Assembly (NCBI RefSeq): GCF_000224145.3
Contig: NW_004190492.2
Coordinates: 1-39,759 of the forward strand
Length of the DNA stretch: 39,759 nucleotides
Direction: 5' to 3'
Origin: Ciona intestinalis
Taxonomy: Eukaryota > Chordata > Ascidiacea > Phlebobranchia > Cionidae
The notes under the pieces were generated by a model. The model saw only the letters and a list, made by a program, of their open reading frames with translations, was not told where the DNA came from and did no database searches. How positions within the stretch are numbered: position 1 is the first letter of the stretch; each line of letters starts with the position of its first letter. A program made the position numbers and the translations under genes. Of the stretch, positions 1-11,496 are shown piece by piece.

Positions 1-17
1 CTCGCTGTCAAACCAAC

Positions 18-828
18 CTGCGTGGGCGTTAACNCCGATAGTATTCGCCAACGCCTCCCTCTCTGGCGCCGACAAATACTTTTGATGTCGAAACCGTCGA
101 TCTAGTTCGTATGTTTGTTGCTTCGAGAACAAAACCCTTCGTTTTCGACGCTTCTCTACCTCATCGCGTTTGTTCATTATGACGTCACTATCAGGGCTTG
201 TCGGTTTCTCATTGTGACGTATGAAACACGAATCTGTAGATATATAACACGATGACCAATACTATTATTTATCCTCGAACACGATAGCGAAGATCAAATT
301 AATTAAAACAACGAAAGAGGAGGGGATTTAGCAGAAAAATGACAAAACACGGCACGGATGAAATGTAAAGGAAAGACCGTCAGTACGTCACTAAGACATT
401 ATTATAGAAACAGTATTTAACTCACCGTTAATGACGTCATCAGCGACCACGTGGTCCAAACTTTCCCGCGAAATATTCTCATCTCGTGATTGGCTGGAAC
501 CGCTAGCAGGGTATGACGTAAGCTGTGATGACGTCACATCCGCTTGATCTTCCGTTAATGTGCTTTCTATGGCGTGTTCGTTAATCGAATCGTTGTGAAA
601 ATAAGGGGGTGGTTGAAATGTATTGTGACCGGTCATTATGTCACTATGACCCGTTATGACGTCACTATGATCATATTCCTTGATGCCTTTGTCTCTCTCT
701 TGTTCGTAATAATCTCTCTTATCATCAGGCATCCCATAATCACTGTTGCTATGATACCACTGGGTTGGATGGCCGGGCATTTGTAGAATATCCCTCACAG
801 AAAAACTGCTGCTTTTGGTTGCGTGCAT
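18..828 (-). CDS. NK2-class homeobox transcription factor, 5' two coding exons (partial)
   Basis: This is a DNA-binding nuclear transcription factor. Exon 1 is 828 down to 426, starts with ATG and ends in a gtgagt donor with one base left over. Exon 2 is 233 down to 18, after a tctacag acceptor, and the frame is kept. Residues 9-18 ([10 protein letters not shown]) match the TN/EH1 motif that NK2 proteins use to recruit Groucho/TLE. Exon 2 encodes [14 protein letters not shown] and then [15 protein letters not shown], which is the NK2 homeodomain through residue 44. It stops at a gttggt donor at the widespread 44/45 homeodomain intron site. The recognition helix with W48/F49/N51 and any NK2-specific domain lie outside the window. 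Helix 2/3 reads V N A H A where NK2 proteins usually have L T P T Q, so it is divergent. One N at 34 falls in a Gly codon wobble position. I cannot assign the exact NK2 subfamily. Confidence 0.88.
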
Positions 829-2014
829 TATTGTAGCATTCTGGGAGAATACAATGTATATTTATTACTTAACTTTAAGGGGTTTAACGACTGTAGTTTT
901 GCTGCTAATTCTTTTCGTTGTTATAAATAATCGTATTTTTTGTCATCGTATTCAAAGTGATACAGTTTATATTATATTGTAGGATTATACGACCAGTTCT
1001 CGGAAAAGATTCTCGTGACGTCACGTTCATGACGTCATCAAATTATCGTGACGTAACCATAGTTCGGAGTAAACAAACCCGTAAAGTTTTGTTCGCTACA
1101 ACTTTAGTTACGCTTCCCAACTTTAGTTCCAAAATACTTTGGGTTCAATTACAGCGACCCGCACGCTATTCTGTGACGTCATAACACCACAAAAATGTGA
1201 CGAATGTAATTAATTAATTACGTCACAAATCTTTGATTAACGTCATATTTCCTTTTGTGATTTCAACCAGATTTTAAAATATTATTCTACAAAATAAACG
1301 CAACAGCGGCTGGGACAATTACCATTGTTGTTTCACAATGATATTTATTATATTACATGACGTCATAACTAATAATCCCGATTTTTCGACATCCAATTAT
1401 CACTGTTTAACACCCGAATTCGATCCTTTATGACGTCACTGACCCGTAACCATTTGCAGCAACCGTAACGACTAAAACGACGATTGTATCTCCTGGTGAA
1501 TTAGTGTCAGCTTCGATATTTCTTGGTTTATTCATTTTACATTGAGCGTTGTGAACACGCATTGATTCGACAGCGAGCATGGGTTTTATAACATTAACAA
1601 CCAAAAATGTGAGACATATTTTGTGAAAACTGGTGTAAGAAACTGTTTATATTTTTAAATGGCTAGATTTTTTCTGATTCTTTTTGCACAATCAGTGTTC
1701 TAATTGTCGTTTGTTCGAAAGCGATTCTCATTGTGACGTAACAGGTGTACGCGCGCGTGAAGTGGCTGGTGGGAAAAATTTAAGTGGATTGTGTTTGAGG
1801 GGTATAGGGTTACATGGGGGGACGCAGGTGTTGAGGGGGGGTGTGGGTTGGAGGCGTGGGAATCTATTGGGGAAACCAAGGGTGTTGTGGTTCTTGGGGT
1901 AAAGTATATAAGCGGTTAAGTTATAATACGGGACTTATACAATATTAGGAATGGTTGTGGTGAATAAGTTGAATGAATGTAACTTTTGATTATCGCACCT
2001 ATGAGAGTTAAAAC

Positions 2015-2090
2015 ACGGCGTGTTTCATACACCTTGTGTCCACTTAAGAGTCACCACGTATGTAATTTTGTGGGTAATTGTTATTTTGGT
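2015..2090 (-). repeat. Family A repeat fragment, reverse orientation
   Basis: The minus strand reads 'cccacaaaattacatacgtg', 'taagtggacacaaggtgtat' and 'gaaacacgccgtgttt', the middle part of family A. Confidence 0.45.
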
Positions 2091-2738
2091 TTAAAATACA
2101 CAGAGGGAATTAGCAACAGAACGACAATTAGTAAAACGCGCTATACGGAAAACTACTTGAGTAAAAGTGACAAATAAAAAATGGCCGCGTTTGAAGGAGT
2201 TCCTTATATATAAATATTAGAGTCCGTATTCTAATGAATATATGAATATATGTTAAATTATAGAACAATACATACACCGCATGCTCGCTATCATGTATTA
2301 TTACAACATTGGCCTAAACTAAGCTCATCGATGATTGGGTTGCAGCAATCACCGTTCAGTTTCTTGCATAAACATACAAACAGTAAATTGTGAATTATTA
2401 ATTTATATTTTCCCGCCATTTTAAAATGTTTAGTCGTTTTGAATTTAAGTTTTAAATTTGACCAATGTCATAATAGCATACTACTACGTCACTATGCACT
2501 ACAATAGCCATTTATACCAAACAATAACCCGGCAGCCATTTTGAATTTCGGGCAAAACGAATCTATTTTACTCAGTTTTTATAAACTTATTTAGCTCTAA
2601 TAACAAGATACTTATTTAAAACAAGCGTGCTAACGTTCTGCACTTTTTCTTCTTGTAACATGTCTATTCCTATATTCTCTTTAAAACAATCTAATGTTTT
2701 GACACTGATGCTACGTTTCTAACTGTCTAAGTTAATAC

Positions 2739-2957
2739 TACAGTAGGGTGGGGGAAGATGGAGGGCTAACACCTAACGTTTCCCATTTTTCGAATCGCGT
2801 TTTGAACAATTATAAGAACGCTGTTTTAGAGTCGCGAGGCTACGGTTATATAATTCTGTAAATATTCTTTCTTTACTACAAAATGGGCGATAAAAGTGAA
2901 TGAAAACATGGTCCATCTTGCCCCAATACATGGCCCATCTTACCCCAACCTACTATA
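2739..2957. mobile_element. MITE-like inverted-repeat element, 'ggggtaagatgg' family
   Basis: The left end reads tacagtagggtgggggaaga and continues tgg. The right end is its near-perfect reverse complement (cccatcttaccccaacctac, then tata). The element is about 219 bp, has no coding capacity, and matches a non-autonomous DNA transposon (MITE). An internal copy of the 'ccatcttgccccaa' motif sits near 2910. Related termini occur at 3285-3425 and 5370-5415. No clear target-site duplication is visible beyond a possible TA. Confidence 0.6.
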
Positions 2958-3284
2958 CGACAATCGAGTATTATTTTAGCACAATCCTCTGGTTTCTAGA
3001 ACTTAAAAACATCTTTCCCTGCCTCTTTTTCTTCGCCCCAACCAAACGTCGCTAATGTCGCTATTTAATGGGATATCGAATTACTGTCTTTATTACGTCA
3101 CAGGGGTTGCACGTGCGAAAAACTTCGGAAATAGAATCGCGCCTGTCAATCAAATATCGCTGCTAAGTAATTGACATTATGACGTTGGTAATAAGCATTA
3201 TAGATCTAAAGGATCTTCTGGCGGATTTATTTGTGATTTTATATAAACAAACAAACAAATAAGCTGGAAGACCACTTTGATGTT

Positions 3285-3425
3285 TATAGCAAGGTGGGGT
3301 AAGATGGTCCATTTTCATTTTATTTTTCTTTCCAGTTTGGTACCTGAATAATATACCAGTATCCTCATGACGAGCGTCGGTAATTGGTAATTAAAAAGTA
3401 TCCCATCTTACCCCACGTTACTATA
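3285..3425. mobile_element. Short MITE-like element of the same 'ggggtaagatgg' family
   Basis: The left terminus tatagcaaggtggggtaaga (then tgg) is mirrored by a right terminus ending cttaccccacgttactata. The spacing is about 141 bp, and there is no ORF. It shares its terminal motif with the element at 2739-2957. Confidence 0.55.
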
Positions 3426-4793
3426 TGTCTGTTATATTATACCTCCCACTGTTACTGCTTGAAACATCTGCTGATTTAAACTCATTCCTACATTTAACAT
3501 ATATCCAGTTAATCAAGCTTAACTTAGCCAATGCTACGTTAGCTTGGCCGTAGTTGCTTAATTACTACGGCAATAAGTTTGCTTAGCTCAAATAATGTTA
3601 TCAGCTGCTCGTGCTTCGTTGATGGCTTATAACACGAAGCTTTGCCCGCATTGTTACGTCACAGTAGTTATAGTTGGTCAACATTAACATCATTTGTTAC
3701 AAAACTAACTCGTTTGTCGCGACATAATTTAACGGAGTTTGTTTTTTTACCCGTGGGGTTGGGTAGACTTGATCGACTAATATTTTAAGTTTATTTCCAG
3801 TAAATATCGTCTTATCTTGTTTAAACATTTCGGTGTTGGCTGTGTTTTGATTTTGAACCAAAAACTTTAATTGGACGTTGGGCTTTTAGGTATAAGGAAC
3901 GGGTACACCGTTGGTTTAAATTGTAGTTTGGTGTAGCCACGTTTTTATTTTTTAACCTTTTCGTCAAGTAGTTTTGTTCTTGCGGCTAATTCCTTTTTCT
4001 TCATTGGTTTAACTAATATGATCTTCGCTATTGTATCCGAAGAGATAATTGGAAAAGTTATGCGCGTTTTACGCCACCTAACGGACCTATATTTGCAGCA
4101 TAAATACCGCATGGGGCGGATAACTGTGACGTTCTTCACCACCGTCACGCACCAGTGCGCATCATGACGTCACACACATGGCGCCACGGGATTGGATATA
4201 CATGACGTCAGAGCCCGCCTAAAGCCCTCCCCGCTTTTCGACGATTACGCTTCAAAACAAAAGTTTCATCCGCGCGAACATATACTTCAGCACGCTGCAG
4301 TTTGGATGAAGCACCAGCAGATTGGGATTATGTGCGTTCCTACTACAAGGCTTGAGTTAAGTATTTGATTACTTGCATTGCTATTATATTACTAACCATT
4401 ATATGCACCACTACTAACTATGTATAGTAACTATATTTATATCATATATTATACTAACAAAAGTTTTGTGCCTTGCGTTCGTTGTTTAATATTATTCTGT
4501 TTTCAAGAATCTCGAAGCTTCTTTATACGTCATTTTACGTCACTTGCGAAGTTGGTCACAATCGCTGCGTTTATTATTAATAATCGCTGATTATATTACG
4601 TCACAATCGCCATTGTGACTTCATTATTACGCCAAAATATTTATTTATTGCGTTCTCGCTCGACCATGCGCTTGCAACGTTACGATGCGGTTTTATATAC
4701 GCGTGCGTTTCGCGATTTTTTTTCATGGGGCCCCATGCACGTTCTGCGTCGACGCAAGGCACATTACTTGTATATTCTAATTATATTTGCGCT

Positions 4794-5574
4794 ATGAGCG
4801 CAAAGCAAGAAGATCAAAGAATTGGTAAAGTATAAATCACAATTGGCATTATTACGTACATAAGCTCTTTTCTAGAAACATCGATGGTGTGACGTCACGA
4901 AGTGGTGATGACGCAACAGAAGAACCCACTCCGTAAGTTGATTGTTTCGTCACAAACTTTTGTATCAATATGGCAGGTTTTGACTTTATTTTTTATAGAA
5001 CATGGTATGTGACGTCACAGAGAATCAAGCGGCCATTGTGCGAAAGAAAATAAAGGTAAATATGACGTAATATGTTAACCGATATTTAACGATTATATTG
5101 TTGCAGAAAAGTCAGCGAATAAAGCTGCCGAAGAAAGGCGCAAGGTATTGTATATTATATTATTGTTTGTATTTATTATAATTTGTAAAACACAACAACA
5201 ATATAAATGTTGTGGGTTGGGGTTTAATGAGAATATTTTCATTCTCTTATCTCATCCCAATTGGTGGTAAACATAGAATATATAAAACCAGGACTTTAAA
5301 TAGCGTTGTTTATTGCTAAAAACTCAGTCAGGAAATCTAGGATTTGGGTGCAAATGTGCAAATGTTATCCCATCTTACCCCACTTAACGTTATCCCATCT
5401 TACCCCGCTTAACGTTATCCCACCTTAGCCATCTTATATCACAACATATGTATATATATGTGTGTTTTTAAATTCCATTTATTGAAATCTTATTGTAAAA
5501 CGTGGAAGTGACGTAACTATTACGTTTGTTTGCAGACGAAGACGCCGATAAAGGATACACGGTTTGAGGCTTGA
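4794..5574 (+). CDS. Candidate small charged protein encoded by five tiny exons
   Basis: No family is recognised. A frame-consistent chain exists: 4794-4824 (ATG), 4920-4932, 5021-5055, 5107-5144 and 5536-5574 (TGA). It gives a 52-residue, Lys/Glu-rich, probably disordered protein starting MSAKQEDQ and ending TKTPIKDTRFEA. The last two exons have strong acceptors (ttgcag). Exons 2 and 3 use weak acceptors next to copies of TGACGTCA, at 'gcaacag' and 'gtcacag'. Stronger acceptors upstream (tttctag at 4874, tttatag at 4998) would give two 57-nt exons that hit stops in this frame. A 13-nt microexon is unusual. Alternatives are a noncoding spliced RNA, a 36-residue frame starting at the ATG at 5001, or chance. 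Confidence 0.3.
5280..5440. repeat. Tandem 'cccatcttaccccacttaacgt' repeats with MITE-family flank
   Basis: Three successive degenerate copies of 'ttatcccatcttacccc.cttaacg' lie at about 5368-5415. They are preceded by 'ggactttaaatagcg...gctaaaaactcagtcaggaa', which resembles 'gactctaaaagagcag...gttaaaaacacgatca' at 26288-26330. These are remnants of the element family seen at 2739 and 3285. Confidence 0.4.
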
Positions 5575-7252
5575 GTATTATAAGTATGAGTTGTGTGTTG
5601 TATGTGTGTCTTGTCTGCGCTGCTGTATTCTTATTCTGCTGGACCTAATGTTGCCAGCTATTTTTAGTCAGTCACTACTATAGTGCATTTTGCATGTCTA
5701 TGAAATATACGCAATGAAACTATGGCGATTATCTTGCTGGATCAGATTTTGTTGTTGTACACTCTATTGGGTACTTCGTCTACAAAGGTCGAACCCTTCA
5801 GCGATTCTGTATTGTCCTGATCGCTGGGTGAGAACGCTATGTTGGTACACAAATACTCGAGTAATATCAACACGCAGTATAATATGCGCATAAATTAAGT
5901 AAACTTACAATTCCCGTCTATAATTTAACAAGAATAAGTATAAACTTCTCCACCCTAATAAAATATACAATTATATATCCTATTTAAACGTCATGTAGCG
6001 TGATTGGGACGATGGCCACGTCACGATTACGCTACGACGTCGATACGGTGGGTCAGAGCATTGTCATGACCCTGCGTTCGGTGCGGTTACGTCAGTTTTG
6101 ATTGAGTTACGTCACGGTCAGGTGTTGCGTGGACGTCGCCGCCAGTGATGCTACGCTAGATATATAGGTCACTGTCAATGCGGTTCGTAACAACTTGACG
6201 CAGTTTCGTAGCGGTCGATGCGGTGCGTAACATCCGGACGATATTATATTGTGTGAAGATACGACGAGAGTCTCGCGGTACCAACATGGCGACTTACCTT
6301 TTGATTGGGACATGCGGAGCTGTTGTTGGCTTCGACTCCTTGCGGTCGGACATTCAATATGGTGTACACTGCAGATGATTATCCTTCGGGATTTGAACCA
6401 TATTTTATTTGTAGATGTTTCAGTGATTATGTCCGCGTTAATTACCTTTTTTGACCAGGTCCCTTGTTTGATATATTTGAGCTGTTGTGTTTTGTTGCAT
6501 GTTTGGCACATGTATGTCGCTGCACTCGTTGTACTATTTTTGTCTTTTTGTTGGTGTGTTCCTTGTTGTGCACATTGGTGTGCGTCGTTGTATTATTTTT
6601 GTCTATGGGGTTTCTTTAACCTGCGTGGACAGTAACATCCAGCAAGGGTTTCTCACCAGAGTAGAAACCCACTACCATTGGCTGGGGGCTTGTCGTGCCG
6701 TAGTGGCTTTTCACCAACGCCAGCCACATAAACTATGAAGGTATTTTAATCCTGTTTTTATTTTACAGAATAGTGAAAGGAGATCTTCGCTAAATGATAA
6801 ATTGTGTTTGGCAATTTCACTGTTTTTTTGCGCTGCTTTTGTTGAGTAATAAAACGTTATAAATCTATTTAGATTATTATACTTTACTTTAAAACTGGCT
6901 GACTGCAAAACACCCCTAAACGCGCCAACCGTAATTGCCAATTGGTAATTCGCCAAACAGGGTGAATTCCCTAGTGGTACAGACCACGCGTTTGAAGCGT
7001 TATGTTGTGCAAAGTAACATATCCTATGGGGTGGCGATACTTATTATAGACGCGTGTCGAAGCTTGCTGCAGCTGTTGCGTATTAATACTCGACCTCAAG
7101 GTGACTTTTACACGTTACATTATTCATTGTATGCGTTTAATTATGTGTGGAATCAATTAATTAAATTACTTTTCGTGTCTATTGATCAATGATTGAGAAA
7201 TTGGCTTCAGCTGCCACTATAGTTTCATTCATTTATTCAATATCTTCTAAAG
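5575..7252. other. Intergenic region upstream of the glycine receptor gene
   Basis: No supported gene. The frame at 6249-6635 is Cys/Trp/Phe-rich with no domain and reads as chance. At about 6020-6245 a degenerate motif 'gatgcggt(g/t)cgtaac' recurs. Around 6650-6676 there is a short hairpin (gggtttct ... agaaaccc). The glycine receptor promoter and any 5' noncoding exon should lie here, but I cannot mark them. Confidence 0.5.
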
Positions 7253-10200
7253 ATGCAGTCGCAGTATAATGTCTGCCATTTTGTTGCAGTTCTAGTTTTA
7301 TTATTGTGTACTTGTATATTAGGGTATGTAATTTGTAATTATGTAAACTTGTGCTTACTATGGTTTGTACTATATTGAATTAATAATAAAAAAAAAATTT
7401 GGAAAAATATTTTGTTTATCTGTTAATATAGTCTAAAGTTAATATTAAATAAACTATTAAATAATATTGTAAATTTATATTAGTTAGGTAATACTGGTAA
7501 CGTACAGGTGTATAGAATCTTATTTATTGTGTAATAGTGCAAAACGAGAGACCATAACGACAAAACATTATGGGGTCATGAGTTAACGTTAGGGGTCAAG
7601 GGGTCAAGGAATTAGCCCCGTTAAGCAAATAACAGAACAGGTGGATTCTTCACCAGGTCTCTTGCCTAGTTTTAGTATGTGTGGAGTTTTAATATATAAT
7701 TTTTTTTTAATAAATATGAACTTAATATATTGCTTTGTTACAACAGTTTTGATGAGTCCGACAACAGACCGTTGGAGCCGAGACACGAGAACTTATTCAA
7801 CGCTGAGCTTCCTATTGATCGTGAATATGATTATGATAATTATTATGGGGAGGTGAGGTTGGGGCTTGGGGTGGTATGCAAATATAATAAGTGTCTCAAG
7901 TCTCTGTTCTTATAAATCTGTAATAATGTGTTCTGTGGTTACGTGGGCGGGATGTTGTTGCTTGGTTCACTTGTTGTAATGAGTATGGTTGGGCTGTTTT
8001 AGTTGTATATTCCTATTTTATACAAGTAAGGTAGATAAAAATGAATTTGTTGTGATATTGCATATCTAATTTGACAGCGAGTTTAAATTGTGTGCATCCA
8101 CCATGTATGGTATGCAACACCTCCATTATAATTCTACATTGAGCATAGTGTCCACCCATAGATACCAAAGCAACGCAAGAAGACTGTATCAACACAAACA
8201 CACACCGAATCCACTGAGGAAAAGAAAGCGACATATTTCCTTGATAATTTATTTAATGGGTATGACCAAAGGATACGACCTCATCATAAAAGTAAGTTAG
8301 AACTGATTGTGGGTGTTTGTTTATATATTATTTGCTAAAAAACTCACTGCATATTACTGTATGTTGGTGCTAACAGTACTTTTCAAGCAATGCCTTTTTT
8401 TCTCAAGTAGCTCTCACTCACACCATGTTTTTAAAGACGAATTGTTACAAAAAAACTTATTATAAATAAACCTGGTATAAAAACCACCCAAAGTAACTGA
8501 GTTATAACCACAGGGTCCCCGGTCAACGTTACAGTGAATATCTTCGTGAATAGCTTTGGTTCTATTGCTGAAACTACAATGGTGAGTTTGTTGTTTGAGA
8601 TGCTTTTATCGGACATTGTTCCAACCCAATGTGAAACTCACCAAACATCAGGTTCAACCAATACTTGTATTGCAAAAATATCTTACAGTGCAACTGGTCG
8701 GTCTTTTTTGTGTGTTAAGTATTTCTGAGCACTTGATAGATATAGAATAGAACATGCGTATATAATGTAGCTTAATTAATCAGCCCCATGGCATGCCCAT
8801 GTGGAGTAGATTACCACTCCACTATTACACAACCACCTTACAACAGGACTACCGTGTAAACATTTTCCTTCGATGCCGATGGAACGATCAACGCATGGCG
8901 TTCACTGGGTTCGATGAAGATGCGGTTGCTCTTCATCCATCTATGTTGGAAAATATATGGAGGCCGGATCTTTTCTTTGCTAATGAGAAACATGCTAACT
9001 TTCATGAGGTTGGCGTTGTATGGTGGGATGTATGGTGGCAAGCTTTAATGTTTATACTGGGGGTGGGAACATTTCATACACGGTTGTTGCACACCATACA
9101 TGGTGGCTTCATACACCTCATGCTCACTGTCCAGTTGAGGGATATTTAAATGTTCCTCTGGGTGGAAAACCAATGGTTTAAATACACGGGTGTTGCACAC
9201 CATACATACACCTCATGCTCACTGTCAAACTGGAAATGCAATAACATTACTAAAACACTTTTATCGACCTAAACCATATATAATAACAATATATAACTAA
9301 AACTATTATATTTATTACATCAAGTAAACCAAGTAACAATGTTCCACCCAGGTTACCACGGAGAACAAATTGTTGAGAATTTATAAGAACGGAGACGTTT
9401 ATTCAAGCGTTAGATTAAGCTTAACATTGGCGTGCGCGATGCATTTACAGAACTTTCCAATGGATATACAGACATGCAAGATGCAACTGGAGAGTTGTAA
9501 GTTGTTGAGACAATAATCAGTAATATGATATTCTGTTTATAGATTGAAGTAAAAACTTTACTCACTAAGTATTGAATTTAAACAAGAAATGAATAAACTC
9601 GTGCAATCGTCTGCCCTGGGCTAGGGGCAGGCTCACTACCCAACACCCCCTGTGCCAACATTATTAGTTCCATTGTAGGTATTAGACCAGAGTTAGCTCG
9701 TTACTTCTACATACTCACATACGTAAGCGTTTGGACCTAATTGCCAGCAGTTATTGGTTGTCATAGAAACATAGGCTTATATACATTGATAGAGTACATT
9801 GGTAATATTTATAACATCATCCCTACTACACAGTTGGCTACGACATGCGAGACTTAGCCTTCCAGTGGCAAGAGGACCTCCCCGTACAACTCCCACCCTC
9901 CCTTACTTTACCCCAGTTCCGTATACTTGGTTACAAGCTTGGTTCGTGTACAAAGGTTTATAACACAGGTGGGTTGTGTGGCTTACAGGCTACCATGTAT
10001 GTAACTTTGTGGGTGGTTTATTTAGACAGCCCCTTAGTGACCACTGGGCTGGAGCAATTGCCATTAAGTGTCTTGCCCAAAGCTACACACAATGGTATTA
10101 AAGTGTCAGTTTTCTACAACTCTGGTACAATAATAGCTTGCACTAACTTTGTATTTAAACGACTTATATTTCGTTCATATCCATGATCACTCACGAACAC

Positions 10201-11457
10201 AGGTTCATTCACGTGCATCGAGGTTTCATTCATCCTTGAGCGACAGATGGGATATTACGTCATCCAGACCTACGTCCCATCTGCTCTTATTGTTATATTA
10301 TCGTGGGTTTCCTTCTGGATTAACATGGAAGCCGCACCAGCACGTACAGCGCTCGGTATAACTACAGTGCTCACTATGACAACACAAAGCTCTGGTGCTC
10401 GTGCTTCCCTGCCTAAGGTTGGTACCTCATGCTCGCTGCCAAACTAAATGGAGATAAGGTTAATAAGTAAAGATGTGGGTGGGTTCAAGCTATGACCTAT
10501 TTTCGGCCAGAGTTGACATTCAAGGTGCCGCAAGTCATTAGTAACCACTGGGTTGCAAAAGCCCCTCAAACTGTAAATATTACAAAAATGCACCAGTTTT
10601 ATCACTAAACATATCATAACTTTCATTATAATGTAATGAACCCCATTATTACATCACAGGTGTCGTATGTGAAGGCAATAGACACTTGGATGGCAGTTTG
10701 TTTGTTGTTTGTGTTTGCTGCTTTACTCGAGTTTGCCGTCGTTAACTTCCTATCGAGGCAACAACAACGGTTGATCAAAGTCAATATGGGTTGGTTGATC
10801 AAGCAAAAGGTGGGGGTTGTAACTTTGTTGTCACGTATGTAACTTTGTTGCCACGCATGCAACTTTGGGTGTTATTATTCATTTATGGACCGATTGCCAT
10901 TATGCAATAGAAGCAAACAGCCACAGTCGAGTTGCTGAAGCCATTGAAGTGTGTAAATAATATTATTAACATAGAAATCATATTTTTCACCAGAGCTATC
11001 GAGTTACTGAACATCGCAGCGCGCCAGCGCCACCCAGTGAGGATTCAGGAGATGACGCGACAAGATATTGCATTGTGGGAAGACTGCCCATAAAGGTGAG
11101 GGGTCATAGGGTCACCACTGGGTGGTAGTAAGGAGTCATATTGTTTGTAGTTGTGGTGGTATATAAATTTTGTAATTGTTGTGGGTGTATGTGTCCTTTG
11201 GCAAGATACTTAACAGCAATTGTTCCAACCCAGTGGTCACTAATGGGTTGTCAATATTGCAGCCACAAATTTCCACTAACTACAAACCCTTTTCCACAGG
11301 AAGAACCCCCAATTAAACAAAGCATTGCTGAAGATTACAAGAAGAAAGCTTTAGCCATCGATACTTTATCAAGAATAATATTCCCAACAACATTCCTTAT
11401 ATTTAACATTGTGTATTGGTTGTCTTATAAGGTGGGGTTTTATAACTTTGTGGGAAT

Positions 11458-11496
<39 letters not shown>

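Larger units (their letters stand above)
829..4793. other. Intergenic region between NK2-class gene and candidate small gene
   Basis: I see no convincing protein gene here. Open frames are short, lack domains and run through repeats. The stretch is the upstream side of the minus-strand NK2 gene, so it probably holds its promoter and enhancers. It contains copies of TGACGTCA (1016, 1030, 1174, 1358, 1431, 4165, 4203), a G-rich patch around 1795-1900, and repeat copies listed separately. Confidence 0.6.

Noticed and set aside
1684..1902. 72-codon Gly-rich frame
   Set aside because: It is produced by a G-rich low-complexity tract, with no homology signal and no splice context.
6249..6635. 128-codon frame upstream of the glycine receptor
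   Set aside because: Cys/Trp/Phe-rich composition without a domain, overlapping frames on both strands, and no splice or family evidence.
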